64,000 bases of DNA from Metaphire vulgaris (GCA_018105865.1 CM030832.1:19845519-19909518); one strand, 5' to 3'. Positions 18,729 through 28,747 are shown, numbered from the stretch's first letter. Notes: generated from the sequence alone by a model not told the origin. Program-made: numbers and translations.

Positions 18729-19040
18729 TGTAGTGACCGACTTCAGGAGTCTGCCAGCCGTTAGGGCTGACCAGCGGTCGAGTGGCCGACCGCCACCACT
18801 TGAGGGCGCTACCGCCCGTAGCTGTAGCAGCTGCGTGGGCAAGCAGCTGCAGCCAGCAGCCGTAGCTGACAGAGTAGGCTAGGCAGCCGAATAGTTAAGA
18901 CAGTAGTCTGAAGACAGTCAACGAAGTGACACGACTAGCAGTTTATCTAATGTTCAACGCATATTATATTAAATCTTATTAAAGCATTAAATCTACGAAC
19001 ATCACAATTATTTGTTGTCGCTGCATCCAGCACAAACACA
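18729..19040 (+). mobile_element. Solo LTR of the gag-only element family
   Basis: Starts TGTAGTGACCGACTTCAGGA and ends CAAACACA. It is 312 bp with a perfect 5-bp target duplication CTATG (18724-18728 and 19041-19045). The sequence matches the LTRs at 26404-26719 and 28437-28742 in the opposite orientation (tagggctgaccagcggtcga, gggcgctaccgcccgtagct). In copy 2 of the host transposon the same site reads ttgctatggttacg with a single CTATG, which is a direct empty-site control. Confidence 0.92.
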
Positions 19041-19106
19041 CTATGGTTACGCAGTCCTATATAAATACCAAGCAGCACTAGGAAGCAGCTGCAGTCTTTC
19101 TATTTT

Positions 19107-20760
19107 ATGAGATATAACTGTTTAGTTAAAGGCTGTGAATTGAATATATTAACTAATTTAATTAAAGTTTCTGAAATGTCGCGTCGATGTCGCAATAGCA
19201 GTGACACGTTCTGCTACATCTGTGGAGAGTTTACGTTGAAATCACAGAAGCGAAGTATGACAGCAATCATAAAGAAAGGATATGAGTTATACTTTGGATG
19301 CAAAATTGGCGACCAGGACAAAGTATGGGCACCTCATATATGTTGTTCATCTTGTTCATCTACCAGTCTGCGAGCTTGGCTGGCAGGTAAGCGTCCATCC
19401 ATGCCATTCGCCATACCAATGATATGAAGGGAGCAGAATAATCATGTAACGGATTGCTATTTCTGCATGACGAATGTTACTGGATTTTCTTCAAAGAATA
19501 GGAAGTCTATTGAGTATCCTAACCTTGCCTCGGCAATGAGACCAGTTCCACACGACGAGAGTCTTCCTGTTCCAAACCCCTTGAGTTTTGGACACTGGAG
19601 GACGAGGACGAGGATGCAGAGACAGATGAAATGCTGCAGATAGTTGATGATTCAGCTACAGAAGACCCAGAGTTTGAGCCATCGACATCCAGCAATCCTC
19701 ATTTGATTTCTCAGGCAGAGCTCAATGATCTGGTCAGAGACTTAGATTTGTCAAAAAATCAAGCAGAATTGCTTGGATCTAGGTTGCAAGGATGGAATCT
19801 GCTCTCTCCAGGTACAAAAATTTCAGTATTTCGTAAACGGCATGAAGACTTGACTCGATTATTCAAAAAAATCGACAGTCTTACTTTTTGCATTGACATT
19901 GATGGATTGCTTTCTGCTTTCGGCTGTAAGCACAATCCATTCGAATGGCGACTTTTTGTTGACTCTTCGCTGTTAAGTTTAAAGGCTGTTTTGCTGCACA
20001 ATGGCAATTCATACCCTACCCTTCAGTACCCATTAGACATGCTGCTTACATGAAGGAAACATATGAGAACATGCAGCTGCTATTGAAACACATAGAATAC
20101 TCGAGATACAACTGGAATATATGTGGAGATCTGAAAGTTGCTGCAATTCTACTCGGTCTGCAGCTAGGCTACACCAAGTACTGCTGCTTTCTTTGCGAGT
20201 GGGACAGCTGAGCTAGAGATTCACATTATGTGAGAAAGGTCTGACCACCTCGCAGGGACTTGGTTCCAGGACAGAAGAACGTTAAACATGATCCTCTCGT
20301 TGATCCGAAGAACATTTATCTCCCACCTTTGCACATCAAACTTGGGTTAATGAAAAACTTTGTCAAAGCAATGAACAAAGAAAGTGAAGCCTTTACATAC
20401 TTACGACAGAGGTTTCCACGCACCAGTGATGCTAAAATAAAAGAAGGCGTTTTTGTTGACCCACAGATTCGAGAGATGCTCAAGGACAGTCACTTTGAGG
20501 GCCTTCTGCAGGGTGCCGAACATGTTGCCTGGACAGCCTTCTGTGATGTTGTTGCTAACTTTCTGGGCAACTACAAGGCGCCAAACTATGTTGAACAAGT
20601 TGGAAATCTGCTACAAGCTTACAAGGCAATGAAATGCAGCATGTCACTGAAGATACACTTCCTTCATTCTCACATTCTTCCCGGACAATATCGGCGCCGT
20701 CAGTGATGAACATGGTGAAAGATTTCACAAAGACATTGCCAGCATCGAGAAACGCTACCA
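19107..20760 (+). pseudogene. CMC-like transposase, copy 1
   Basis: Begins with a cysteine-rich N-terminus (SRRCRNSSDTFCYICGEFTL, APHICCSSCSS, CYFC), which suggests a zinc-binding domain. Then come an acidic linker and LNDLVRDLDLSKNQAELLGS (about 19715). RLFVDSS lies at about 19950 (putative first Asp), CGDLKVAAILLG at about 20127 (second Asp), CCFLCEWDS at about 20183 (CxxC), and VSDEHGERFHKDI at about 20700 (putative Glu). This D-D-CxxC-E order fits RAG1/CMC-type transposases. Stops and frameshifts occur near 19427, 19600, 20055 and 20210. The catalytic assignment is inference. The protein family is common in animal genomes and usually left unnamed. Confidence 0.65.
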
Positions 20761-20765
20761 GGGAA

Positions 20766-21285
20766 GGCGAAGTTTTATCTTCGTCTATCAGTTGCAGTGC
20801 TTCGAATCTATTTTTGATCTCAAGTTCATATTTGGTTCTGTTGGTTTCGTTATTTAACTTTGTGATGTCGATGGAAATGTCATTTCTTTTCTGCTGTATT
20901 TTGAAGCGAAGAGTGATGGATGATTGTAGTAAATTATGATCACTGTCACCGTCAGCCTCTGGCAGTGTACGAGCATTGTTGATTAATTGTCTCAAGTTTT
21001 TGAAACTAATACGTAGTCAATTTGACTCATGGTTCTTCCATCAGGGCTTGTCCAAGTGTATCTTCTTCTATTGTGCTGTTGGAAGAAGGTGTTGGTTATT
21101 ATCAATTCATTTTCTAGACAGAAATCCACGGGTCATTCAGCGTCATTCGTGGTTCCGTAGCCATATCGGCCAGCAATCTCAGTTTCAATTGTGTTTTCTC
21201 CTACTCTCGCATTGAAGTCTCCAGTTATCATTATAATGCTTTTGCATGATGCTTTTGATATCGTTGTCTTCAGGTCATTATATAT
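20766..21285 (-). pseudogene. LINE-D APE-type endonuclease, C-terminal part
   Basis: Minus-strand reading: SIIMITGDFNARVGENTI (about 21240), GRYGYGTTNDAE, FQQHNRRRYTWTSPDGR (about 21060), SQIDYVLV, ADGDSDHNLLQSSI (about 20960; SDH is the catalytic His motif) and ITKLNNETNRTKYELEIKN. This is the second half of the EEP endonuclease that nicks the target DNA. There are a few stops. The upstream half is cut at about 21285 by LINE-C. Confidence 0.8.
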
Positions 21286-21488
21286 GGGAAATTAGGATTC
21301 AGATTTTATTGCTTGAAAGTGTCCAAGTCTGTGGATGGAAGTTGGGATGGAGTTCCAAAGTTCAGGTGCAGCGTATGGGAAGGCACGGTTGCAAATTTTC
21401 AGGGATGACTGATTCAGCGGGCGTGACATAGTGAGACGAGATGATGAACGTGTGGGTCGAAGACGCTGAAGGGTTAATAGTGATCTAA
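21286..21488 (-). mobile_element. LINE-C 3' coding fragment, left part
   Basis: Matches 33100-33300 (gattgcttgaaagtgtccaa, tggagttccaaagttcaggt, gcaaattttcagggatgact). On the minus strand this is the LWNSIP tail of the LINE-C ORF. It continues at 25686 after the Harbinger-like element, and the uninterrupted site can be read at 33295-33305 (gtgatctaaggtagac). Confidence 0.75.
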
Positions 21489-21805
21489 AGGTGCGGCTTC
21501 ACTAGCGAACATTGCGGGCGAACATTGCTGGCGAGTTTGCGGGCGAGCAAAACAGCCGGAATGATAGCCGGTATCAAATGACGACTGCTCCACTGGCAAG
21601 CTGTGCTCGCGAGCCGATCGGGGCGGGGGCAAACGATCGCGAACATCGCTCGGGAGAATGCTTTGCTGGCGAGCATTTTTACTTTTCAACCAATCAGGCA
21701 ACCAATCAGGTTTTAGTGCAAAGGTCAGCGCGCCAATTCGAAATAAAAATTGAGCACATTGTCCGTGATCCGTGAATTAATAAGATTATTTGTTGAGCGA
21801 AATAA

Positions 21806-21960
21806 ATGTCTAAAATTGAGTTTGACCTAAATATTCTAAACGAAGTTGCTGTCCGCCCCATTTTATGGGACAGTAGAACATATGGATAAAAGGAAAGCGA
21901 AAAGAAGACGGCAATAGGCCTATGGTTGGAAATCGCAGAAAGCTTCAGTTAACTCCAGTT
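21806..21960 (+). pseudogene. MADF-like (Myb/SANT) accessory protein fragment
   Basis: From an ATG at 21806: MSKIEFDLNILNEVAVRPIL, then WDSRTYG, a stop at about 21887, then KESEKKTAIGLWLEIAESFS. The pattern (long helix, RP.LWD, then K..W.EIA) is that of a MADF DNA-binding domain. PIF/Harbinger elements carry such a second protein that helps the transposase bind DNA. One in-frame stop. A related start lies at 40559. Confidence 0.6.
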
Positions 21961-22344
21961 ACGTAATTATAAAAGAATTAATATGCACAGTGACATAAAC
22001 GCAATGCTATGAAAACGGCTTGGAAAACACGGATAACAAGAAATGTAGTTTAAGAGGTCATATTACCAAGACTTTTTGTGCCAGAGCGAGGCGAGCGGCG
22101 CTCCGGAAAATCCGGGCCGCGTTCCGGAAAATCCGAAGTTTTTTTGCAAAATTAAATTATTAAATAGAAAATTGTACATAGTTGTATTGTATTGATTATA
22201 ATAATTATATATCATATATATAATTATTATATATATAGCTACGTGACTACATCATGTTGACAAGTGACTTCCGACTGTTGCGCTCCGGAAAATATTTTTT
22301 ACAAAAAAATGCATATTACCTAGTAACTTAGCGGCGACTCTGGA

Positions 22345-22464
22345 ATAAGTAAGAAAGTCTGTAAAATCTTGTGGATTTCTATAGCGCCTTAGCTGCAGCA
22401 CAACAGTAGCTGCTTATTCTAACTAGGCGCTCAGCCTTCCTTAAAATAGCTATGGGAAAGGTGT
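22345..22464 (-). mobile_element. LINE-C 3' end, left part
   Basis: taagtaagaaagtctgtaaa, then ttgtggatttctatagcgcc and gcagcacaacagtagctgct, up to agctatgggaaaggtg. It continues at 25364 (tatatgatcagccaggcaat) beyond the LINE-A insertion. Confidence 0.75.
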
Positions 22465-22529
22465 TAGTTTGTTATAGGCTGATTTATGTAGCGCTATTGT
22501 CCTAGCGGGCTAGAGTCAAGAGTGCTTTA

Positions 22530-23128
22530 CATTGCATTAAAGGAGTATCCGAACAAGTGCGTTTTTAGTCTCTTAGTGAATGTGTCCAAGTTGGTCGCGT
22601 TGGTGACAACTGCCTGGTAACGCATTACAGGGTTCCCTCGAGTAACAGAACGCTCCCCCAGTGTGGCTATTTTCGAGGGAGGAGGCACCGTCAGTCGGAC
22701 CCGACTGGAGGAGCGGAGCCGCAAGCGACCTTCTGTGGAAAGATTCTCACAAAGAAGCACCGATAGGTAGTCTGGGCAGAACGGGTCGTAGAGTACTCTG
22801 AACGTGAACCAGCACCTCTTGTAAATTACCCGCTCCGGAATGCGGAGCCAGTTTAATCTGTCCCGAAGTTGGGGAGTGAGGTGCTCACCCCACCTCGTCT
22901 GAAAGATCACTCGGGGAAGTGTTCAGCACCATCTGCAGACGATTGAGCTGGTAGTCGGGCGTTCCGAGTAGTATGCTGTTGCAGTAGTTTATTCTCGTGA
23001 GCACCAGTGCTCGCACAAGCTGGGTCGAGACAGACGCAGGTAGGTGTCTTCTAATTCGCCGGAGCTGGTAGAAGGAATTGCGAGCGACGATGCCCATATG
23101 GTTACGGAGTGACAGCGACTCGTAGTAA

Positions 23129-23203
<75 letters not shown>

Positions 23204-25363
23204 ACTTCTTTAGCGCCATTGTAGTAGTACATCTGCACCAGTCGATGGTCGCTTCAGTGAATAATCGTAGTCGTGAATCATTGTCCGTGGTGAATCGAGG
23301 TTGTAATCCAAAGGTCAGTCCGTACTTCCAGATTCCAGGTTAAGGCGGATATGCAGTCAGGAATAGATGTGTTTTAAGTCTAGACCTGAAGGTAGTAAGA
23401 CAATCAGTTTGGCGGACCTGTACCGGCAGAGAATTCCAAAGTCTGGGTCCGGCGACAGAAAAAGCACGTTTTCCAGTAGTAGTCCTGCTATAAGGTATGT
23501 AAAGAGTAGAATAATAGGACGCCGTCGTCTAATAGGACGCCGAGAAGGCGGACCTCGGACGCCGAGAAGGCGGACCTCGGCCGACGGGACAATAGGGATC
23601 TGATCGATGACGAACGGCGCATGACTGATTAAATGCGTCCTCCTTGGGGTGGTAATCCAGAGAACTTCCGTCTTGGCTGGGTTGAGAGCCAGACGATTTC
23701 CCTCAGACCAGAGTTTGATTTTGGCTATGCACGCTGTGACGCGGTCACGTAGTTGTTCCGTTTCCCTGGCAGGGCAAGAGGCGAGGATGTGTACATCATC
23801 TGCGTAAAGATGAGGGGCTAGTCCGCACTCTTGCGACATAGAATAAACAGGAGCGGGCCTAGCACAGGCCCCTGCGGCACGCCAGTGAGAACAGGACGCG
23901 GTGAGGACATGGCCCCGTTCTACCATACCGACTGCGTGCGATCGGTTAGGTAGTCTTGCAGCCACATGAGGGCTCCTCTCTTGATGCCGCAAGAAAGCTC
24001 CAGCCGTCGGAACATAAACTCGTGATCGACAGTATCGAAGGCTGCCGATAGATCCAGTAGGCAGAAGTGAGCGACCCGATCATTCGATATCGCATCAACA
24101 ATATCACTCAAAATGCGCAGGACGGCCGACCAGTGGAATGACCACGTCTGTATGCCGGCTGATTCTTCGGCATTAGTCCGTTCGCTGCTAGATATCCAAC
24201 CATTTGCGTGTTAACGAACCTCTCCAAGACTTTGGAGAGAAGGGTTAGGTTGGAAACTTGGGCGATAGTTGTCGATGTCGGTTGTATTCGCTCCCGCCCA
24301 CTTCAGCGTGGATGTACAATTGCATGTCTCCAGCATGAGGGAAACTCGCCGGTTCTCAGAGACGTGGTCGTAAGAGTCACGAGAAATGGCGCCAGAATGT
24401 CAATCACTTCCTTGAGAAGCCACACTGGAAGGGGGTCGAGGTCGCACTGTTTATTCGGGGATGCCCGGACGATCGCGATAACGTCCTCCCTCGTCGGGGC
24501 CAGGAGCTCGGCGAGGAAGGATCTTGTAATCTCAGTGTAGCCGACCGGCTCCGCATCCGACGTTCTTTTGTCCTCAAGATGCTGATGGAAGTCGTCTGCA
24601 GAAAAGCTAGTGGTCACACGGCCGCGATGATCGTGGTTTCCAATAAGTCTGTCTAGGTGCTTCCATGTCTGCCCCGAATTCGAAGCTGCTGATTCGAGCA
24701 AGCTCTTCCAAAATTGGCGACCTTTCGCTTTAAGAAGACGCCTGCTATCTTTAAGAGCCTAACGCCAGGCGTTATAGGCAGCATCGTCTCTCCTGAAACC
24801 GCGCTTCTTCCGCTTCTGGAAACCCGTTCCAAACATCGAGCCTTCTGCCTCGCTTTTCTGCAGTTCTGATCATAATAAGGGCGGTGAGGTCGAATCGGCA
24901 CAGTCGATTCCAACGGTGCCAGGTCATCCAATATTCCAGTGACAACTGTGTGGTAACGGTCGGCCATATCCGTCGCAGTAGCTGTTCCATGAGGTCTTGT
25001 GGACTGCAAAGCGACGACTCTTTGAGGCGGTCGATAAATCGACTCCGATCCAAGAGCGTCCAGCGCCTCCTACGAATCGTCATAAATTCTGGTTGCGGTC
25101 GGACAGCCGAGAGTGTCCAGCGGACCACCTTATGTTCTGAGAGGCCGGTGTCTGCCACCACTACGTCGTGTGTGTCCTCATCCGCTGGAGAGGTGAGTAC
25201 GTCTAGCAGCCCCCCCCCCCCACAAACGTGTGTCGGCTGCCTGACTGTTTGCCGCAAGTTGAACGTGTCGAGAAGCTGAATGAGTTTCAGGGTGTCTTTT
25301 GTTGGTCGAACGCTCCAGGTGCAAATTCATATCTCCGGCTATCCATATATGGGCTCTTGAAGG
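22530..25363 (-). pseudogene. LINE-A ORF2: endonuclease and reverse transcriptase
   Basis: Minus-strand order: AGDMNLHLE (EEP core, about 25350), CGGGGLLDVLTSPADEDTHD and GLSEHKVVRW (SEH in place of the usual SDH, about 25130). Then DMADRYHTVVTGILDDLAPL (about 24960) and YDQNCRKARQKAR, RASPNKQCDLDPLPVWLLKE (about 24430), HFCLLDLSAAFDTVDHEF (motif A, about 24040) and LYADDVHILA (motif C, about 23810). Next ALNPAKTEVLWITTPRRTHL and RLLGV (23595), the LINE-B insertion, LSLRNHMGIVARNSFYQLRR (23100), INYCNSILLG and the C-terminal RLKTHLFGYSFNAM (22530). Frameshifts occur at about 24300, 24200 and 23990. Complete domain order but inactive. Confidence 0.85.
23123..23515 (-). mobile_element. LINE-B 3' end inserted in LINE-A
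   Basis: A (TAG)n run at 23123-23203 (the LINE's (CTA)n tail), then the complement of the 60050-60320 region: acttctttagcgccattgta, gatggtcgcttcagtgaata, ttgtaatccaaaggtcagtc. The coding end ([11 protein letters not shown] ... RLKTHLF) lies up to 23515. It is nearly identical to the plus-strand LINE-B at 59206-60355. To its right lies a short duplicated GC piece (ggacgccgagaaggcggacc, twice). Confidence 0.88.
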
Positions 25364-25450
25364 TGGAAAAGTATATGATCAGCCAGGCAATAGCCAACAT
25401 CTAATGGGCAGTGAGGCTGGGATTTGCCAAGTTAGCGCCGTTTGGAACAT
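25364..25450 (-). mobile_element. LINE-C 3' end, right part
   Basis: tatatgatcagccaggcaat, then agccaacatctaatgggcag and tgaggctggg continue the LINE-C piece that stops at 22464. The part after about 25440 to 25600 is unassigned Harbinger interior. Confidence 0.7.
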
Positions 25451-25685
25451 GTGTGCGTAATATTCATGCATCATGCATGTACGGATGCAATAACCGTCAA
25501 CATCATTAAACCACATAAAGCGACAAATTCCTCGCAAGACATCTTAAAAAATGTGAGCTACATTAGCGTTTGTAGGCGTGGCTTATTTTTGCTTTTAGGC
25601 AAGACTGACCGCCTGCGGTAAGTCTCGCCAGCTAAACTCGTCGGCAAGCTCGCCCGCAATGTTCGCTAGTGAAGCCGCCCCTTAA

Positions 25686-25772
25686 GGTAGACAGGTTTTG
25701 ATGACTGAAGTGAGCTATATGTAAGTGGTATTATCTTATATTGGATACGTTCAGTTATTTTAAGCCAATGTA
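25686..25772 (-). mobile_element. LINE-C coding fragment, right part
   Basis: ggtagacaggttttgatgac, tgaagtgagctatatgtaag and ttatcttatattggatacgt are the same as 33301-33375. Together with 21286-21488 this forms one LINE-C copy split by the Harbinger-like element. Confidence 0.75.
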
Positions 25773-26070
25773 ATGCGTATCGAACGAAGAAATGCTACAG
25801 ATGATGGAAGAGAGACGACACTGATGATTACCATCAAGTTAAGACAGACGAAATTTTTGGGCAGAAAAGAAGGATTAGAGAACCTGGCAGTGACAGGCAT
25901 GGCGGAGGGCAAAAGATCAAGAGGAAAACAAAGCTTCAAATATACAGACAGAAGGAGAGAGGAAATGGGGATAGAAAATAACATGGAACTCCTCAGCACC
26001 ACTATATAGAGATCGAGAAAAGTGGAAGTCCATGGCCGCCGACGCAGCAATGCATTGCACCTAAAAGAAG
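25773..26070 (+). pseudogene. LINE C-terminal end
   Basis: Plus-strand reading TIKLRQTKFLGRKEGLENLA, VTGMAEGKRSRGKQSFKYTD, then after a frameshift EKWKSMAADAAMHC. This is the recognised LINE C-terminal signature (RGRQR ... TD ... W.SMVA.A). About 90 residues remain. Similar in kind to 4400-4672 but a different copy. Confidence 0.7.
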
Positions 26071-26211
26071 AATTCGTATTGATATAATATTACATTTAGG
26101 GTTGCCAGGTCCCTGTCTCCAAAATACCGGACACCGCTTTAGGTGGCAAAAAATAACCTAACCTTAATTAGTCTGTGTCACTCATTCACTGCTTCCTCAA
26201 ACCATTGTAAG

Positions 26212-26398
26212 TAAGTAAAATATCTTAAATTTCTATAATATATATTCTAAGTAAAGTAAAATCTCGTATATTTATATAGCGCTTTGGTAGCAGCACAACA
26301 GTAGCTGCTTATTCTTAGGCGATCAGCCTTTTTAAAAATAGCTATGGGAAAGGTGAAAGATCAGCCAGGCAATAGTTAATATCCGAAGGGCAGTGTGG
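26212..26398 (-). mobile_element. LINE-C 3' end
   Basis: gtaagtaagtaaaatatctt at the left, a second partial tail (aagtaaagtaaaatctcgta), then tatagcgctttggtagcagc, acaacagtagctgcttattc and gatcagccaggcaatagtta. Truncated at the right by the LTR element, whose target duplication CTAGG lies in it. Confidence 0.75.
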
Positions 26399-26403
26399 CT
26401 AGG

Positions 26404-26719
26404 TGTTACGCTGGAGTAGCGGTAGCAAATAATCGAAGTGTCTATCGATTTTAATAATTTAATGTAACTTTAATCAAGGTATATTTCAAGCATGGAACGA
26501 CTGCTAATCAGTGTCATGTCTTTGACTGCCTTCAGACTACTGTCCTAACTATTCGGCTGCCTAGCCTACTCTGTCAGCTAGCCTACTGCTACTGGCTGCA
26601 GCTGGTTGCCCACGGAGCTGCTACAGCTACGGGCGGTAGCGCCCTCTAGTGGCGGCGGTCGGCCACTCGACAGCTGGTCAACCCTAACGGTTGACAGACT
26701 CCTAAAGTCGGTCATTACA
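26404..26719 (-). repeat. 3' LTR of the gag-only element
   Basis: Plus-strand start TGTTACGCTGGAGTAGCGGT and end AAGTCGGTCATTACA. It is nearly identical to 28437-28742 with scattered substitutions and an indel of some bases. High similarity implies a fairly recent insertion. Confidence 0.92.
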
Positions 26720-26849
26720 TCTCCCTCTCCTTCCGGGAAGAAAAATCTGAAGCAACGCAAGATGGCGTCTTCGTTCGACGGCCGGCGCAGCAATTCGGAA
26801 GCATCGACGAACTGGCGGGAAAGCGTCGGAGAAAATATGGCGCTGTCTG

Positions 26850-28401
26850 GAGAGAGCGTAAAGGCTGCCTCGAGTCGGCGGACGATGGTACGAGCAGCAA
26901 CGCTTCCACATCCGAGACAGGCGGAAGTGCTCTCGGGCAGAGTGGAAGTCCACCGGCAGCTAGGGCGCGGTGACCATAGAACTCTTCAATCGCTGTGACG
27001 GCTCCGAGCCACCCGGCGGTGGCTGCTACTGACTCGGACCCATAGGAGATGCTCGTCGCAGGCGCAATGTAAGCGATCGACACTTGCCCTGCGGAAGTGA
27101 TCGTGGCCGCGCGGAGGAAATCCTCGTCACAGGCACGGCGGAGAATGTCGGCGCTGGCGGACAGGAAGTGAAGGCCGACGCAGCGGATAACGAAGTGAAC
27201 GTCGCTCGATGTACAGCGGGAATCACAGGAACCACAGCGGACGGCGCGGAGGACAACTCAGGCGTCGCTGAAAACACATCGGGCGTCGCTAAGGCAACGG
27301 ACGGCACCGATGACGCAGCCGACGACGTTGACGCAACGCTCGTCGCTGACGACGTATCCCTTAGCCGGCAGTAGGCAGTCGCCGCGGCGGAAGCGTGCCC
27401 GACTGTCGCGGCTACTGGCGCGACCCAAGTTCGAATTCCGACGGTGACCTTGCCCGAGGCGGATGGTCGCTCGGAGGTCAACGTTAATGACGCTGGCATC
27501 GAGAAAGACTGTGTCGCTGATGCAGCTGAAAACAGGGCCGGCCCCGCGGAAGTGACGTCAGAGTCCACTTCCGGTGGCGCCCAGTACCAATCTACGCTGT
27601 TGAAGGAGATAGCAGACAGATCTTCGTGTTCGTAGACGGACAGGATGATGATGTTGTCGACGTCATCGGACAGATCGGTACCGACAGAACGCGTGTCGTG
27701 TCGGCGACGGTGCTGCGATCGCTGGTGACGTCGTCGGCCTTCGTAACCGGAAATCAGCGCTGACGATCGGCAGACCAGTGCAAAATGACCGACCTTGAAA
27801 CAGGCGGTACACGCCTGGTCTCTGGCAGGGCAGCCGTCTCTGGCAGCATGCCCGCGGCGCCCGCAGTTGGCGCACAGCTTGGCGGAAGCGCCTGAAGGAC
27901 CGGGTGTCGGTGGCCTTGGCGGTCGATAGGCTGGCTTCGCGGCCGAGCGTTGTCTGTATTCGTCGGCGAGAGCGTCCGTCTCTAGCCGAGGCGCGGCTGG
28001 GAAGCCCGACGGACCAGAGTTCTGCTGTCTCGATGGTCTGTGGCTTTGCGTCCAGCCCAAGCGCTGGCGAGACCGGTCGGCGATCTTCTCAAGCCGAGTA
28101 GTCTAAACGAAGACCGGGGGACGAGGCCCCACTACGTAGGAGCGGTCCAAAGGTCCCCGTCCAGTCGATGAAGACGATGACGACGAAAGGGGTGCCGTTG
28201 TGACGACCATGATCGACAACGAAAAGCACTCACAGGTCTCGATCGCGAAAAGATGGCGTCCAAGATGGCGGACCGCGTTTGTCTTTTTCCGAGAGAACGC
28301 TGTAGTCGGTCCCTTTGTCTGCGCGCGGTGAACGATGACTCAGCGCGGCGTCGGTTGCAAGTGCAGTGTTCCTTTGGAGCAGAAGCCGAGTATTCGGTCA
28401 C
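26850..28401 (-). CDS. Gag-like protein with two zinc knuckles
   Basis: The main open frame is 344 residues (28060-27026), probably preceded by a further part starting at ATG 28401 (MTEYSASAPKEHC) in a shifted frame. The knuckle region CANCGRRGHAARDGC / CTACFKVGHFALVCRS lies at residues 60-100. Its CxxC...H...CPA..xxCxxC...HFAxVCRS spacing is like Ty3/gypsy gag nucleocapsid and would bind packaged RNA. The rest is Ala/Ser/Thr/Val-rich, low-complexity sequence with no enzymatic motif. The long frame, conserved knuckles and flanking LTRs support gag. The exact start and any frameshift are uncertain. Confidence 0.65.
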
Positions 28402-28436
28402 GTAAGTTCGGAAGTCGTCGACAATTTGTTACGCTG

Positions 28437-28742
28437 GAGTAGCGGTAACAAATAATCGAAGTGTGTATCGATTTTAATAATTTAATGTAACTTTAATCAA
28501 GGTATATTTCAAGCATCGAACGACTGCAAATCAGCGTCATGTCTTTGAGTGTCTTCAGACTACTGTCCTAACTATTCGGCTGCCTAGCCTACTCTGTCAG
28601 CTAGCCTACTGCTGCTGGCTTCAGCTGCTTGCCCACGCAGATGCTACAGCTACGGGCGGTAGCGCGCTCTAGTGGCGGCAGTCGGCCACTCGACAGCTGG
28701 TCAACCCTAACGGTTGACAGACTCCTAAAGTCGGTCATTACA
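28437..28742 (-). repeat. 5' LTR of the gag-only element
   Basis: Mate of 26404-26719. On the minus strand it ends at 28437, and the adjoining sequence AATTGTCGACGACTTCC would hold the primer site. No clear match to a common tRNA end is seen. Confidence 0.9.
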
Positions 28743-28747
28743 CTAGG

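Larger units (their letters stand above)
18369..20765 (+). mobile_element. CMC-like DNA transposon, copy 1 (right end lost)
   Basis: The left end CACTGGTCAACAAGGTTTTT follows TTA, as in copy 2 at 60610. The two copies are collinear from the first base to about 20760, with small indels. Copy 1 lacks the last 230 bp including the right terminal repeat and joins LINE-D endonuclease sequence at about 20766. It carries a solo LTR (18729-19040) that copy 2 lacks. CACT ends and a 3-bp duplication (visible in copy 2) are features of the CACTA/Mirage/Chapaev superfamily. Confidence 0.8.
22465..25363 (-). mobile_element. LINE-A: GC-rich CR1/L2-like LINE, 5'-truncated
   Basis: It sits within a LINE-C 3' end, flanked by an imperfect duplication (gggaaaggtgt at 22454 and tggaaaagtat at 25364). 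The minus-strand ORF runs from the endonuclease (25360) to the C-terminal tail (22530). It is clearly richer in G and C than its surroundings. The 3' fragment of LINE-B (23123-23515) is inserted within it. Confidence 0.8.
21489..25682. mobile_element. PIF/Harbinger-like element, 4.2 kb with nested LINEs
   Basis: Inverted ends of about 34 bp: AGGTGCGGCTTCACTAGCGA (continuing acattgcgggcga) and its complement ending GTGAAGCCGCCCCT. The 3-bp target duplication is TAA (21486-21488 and 25683-25685), with the empty site seen in LINE-C at 33300. A TWA duplication plus an accessory MADF-like protein (21806) fit PIF/Harbinger. No transposase remains. The interior was filled by LINE-C and LINE-A insertions. 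Confidence 0.8.
26404..28742 (-). mobile_element. Complete gag-only LTR retrotransposon
   Basis: LTRs at 28437-28742 (5' on this strand) and 26404-26719 (3'), TG...CA bounded, with a perfect 5-bp target duplication CTAGG (26399-26403 and 28743-28747). On the minus strand a polypurine tract (GGAAGGAGAGGGAGA) directly precedes the 3' LTR. The 1.7-kb interior encodes only a gag-like ORF with zinc knuckles. No protease, RT or integrase is present. It is therefore non-autonomous and must borrow pol from a related element. A solo LTR of the family lies at 18729. Confidence 0.9.

Noticed and set aside
22885..23238. 117-residue frame with a poly-Tyr run
   Set aside because: It spans the (TAG)n tail of LINE-B and joins it artificially to LINE-A coding sequence.
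24884..25279. 131-residue plus-strand frame rich in Ser/Arg
   Set aside because: It is the antisense shadow of the LINE-A ORF.
26606..27635. Plus-strand frames of 60-130 residues in the gag-only element
   Set aside because: They are antisense to the gag frame; the GC-rich codons leave few stops on either strand.
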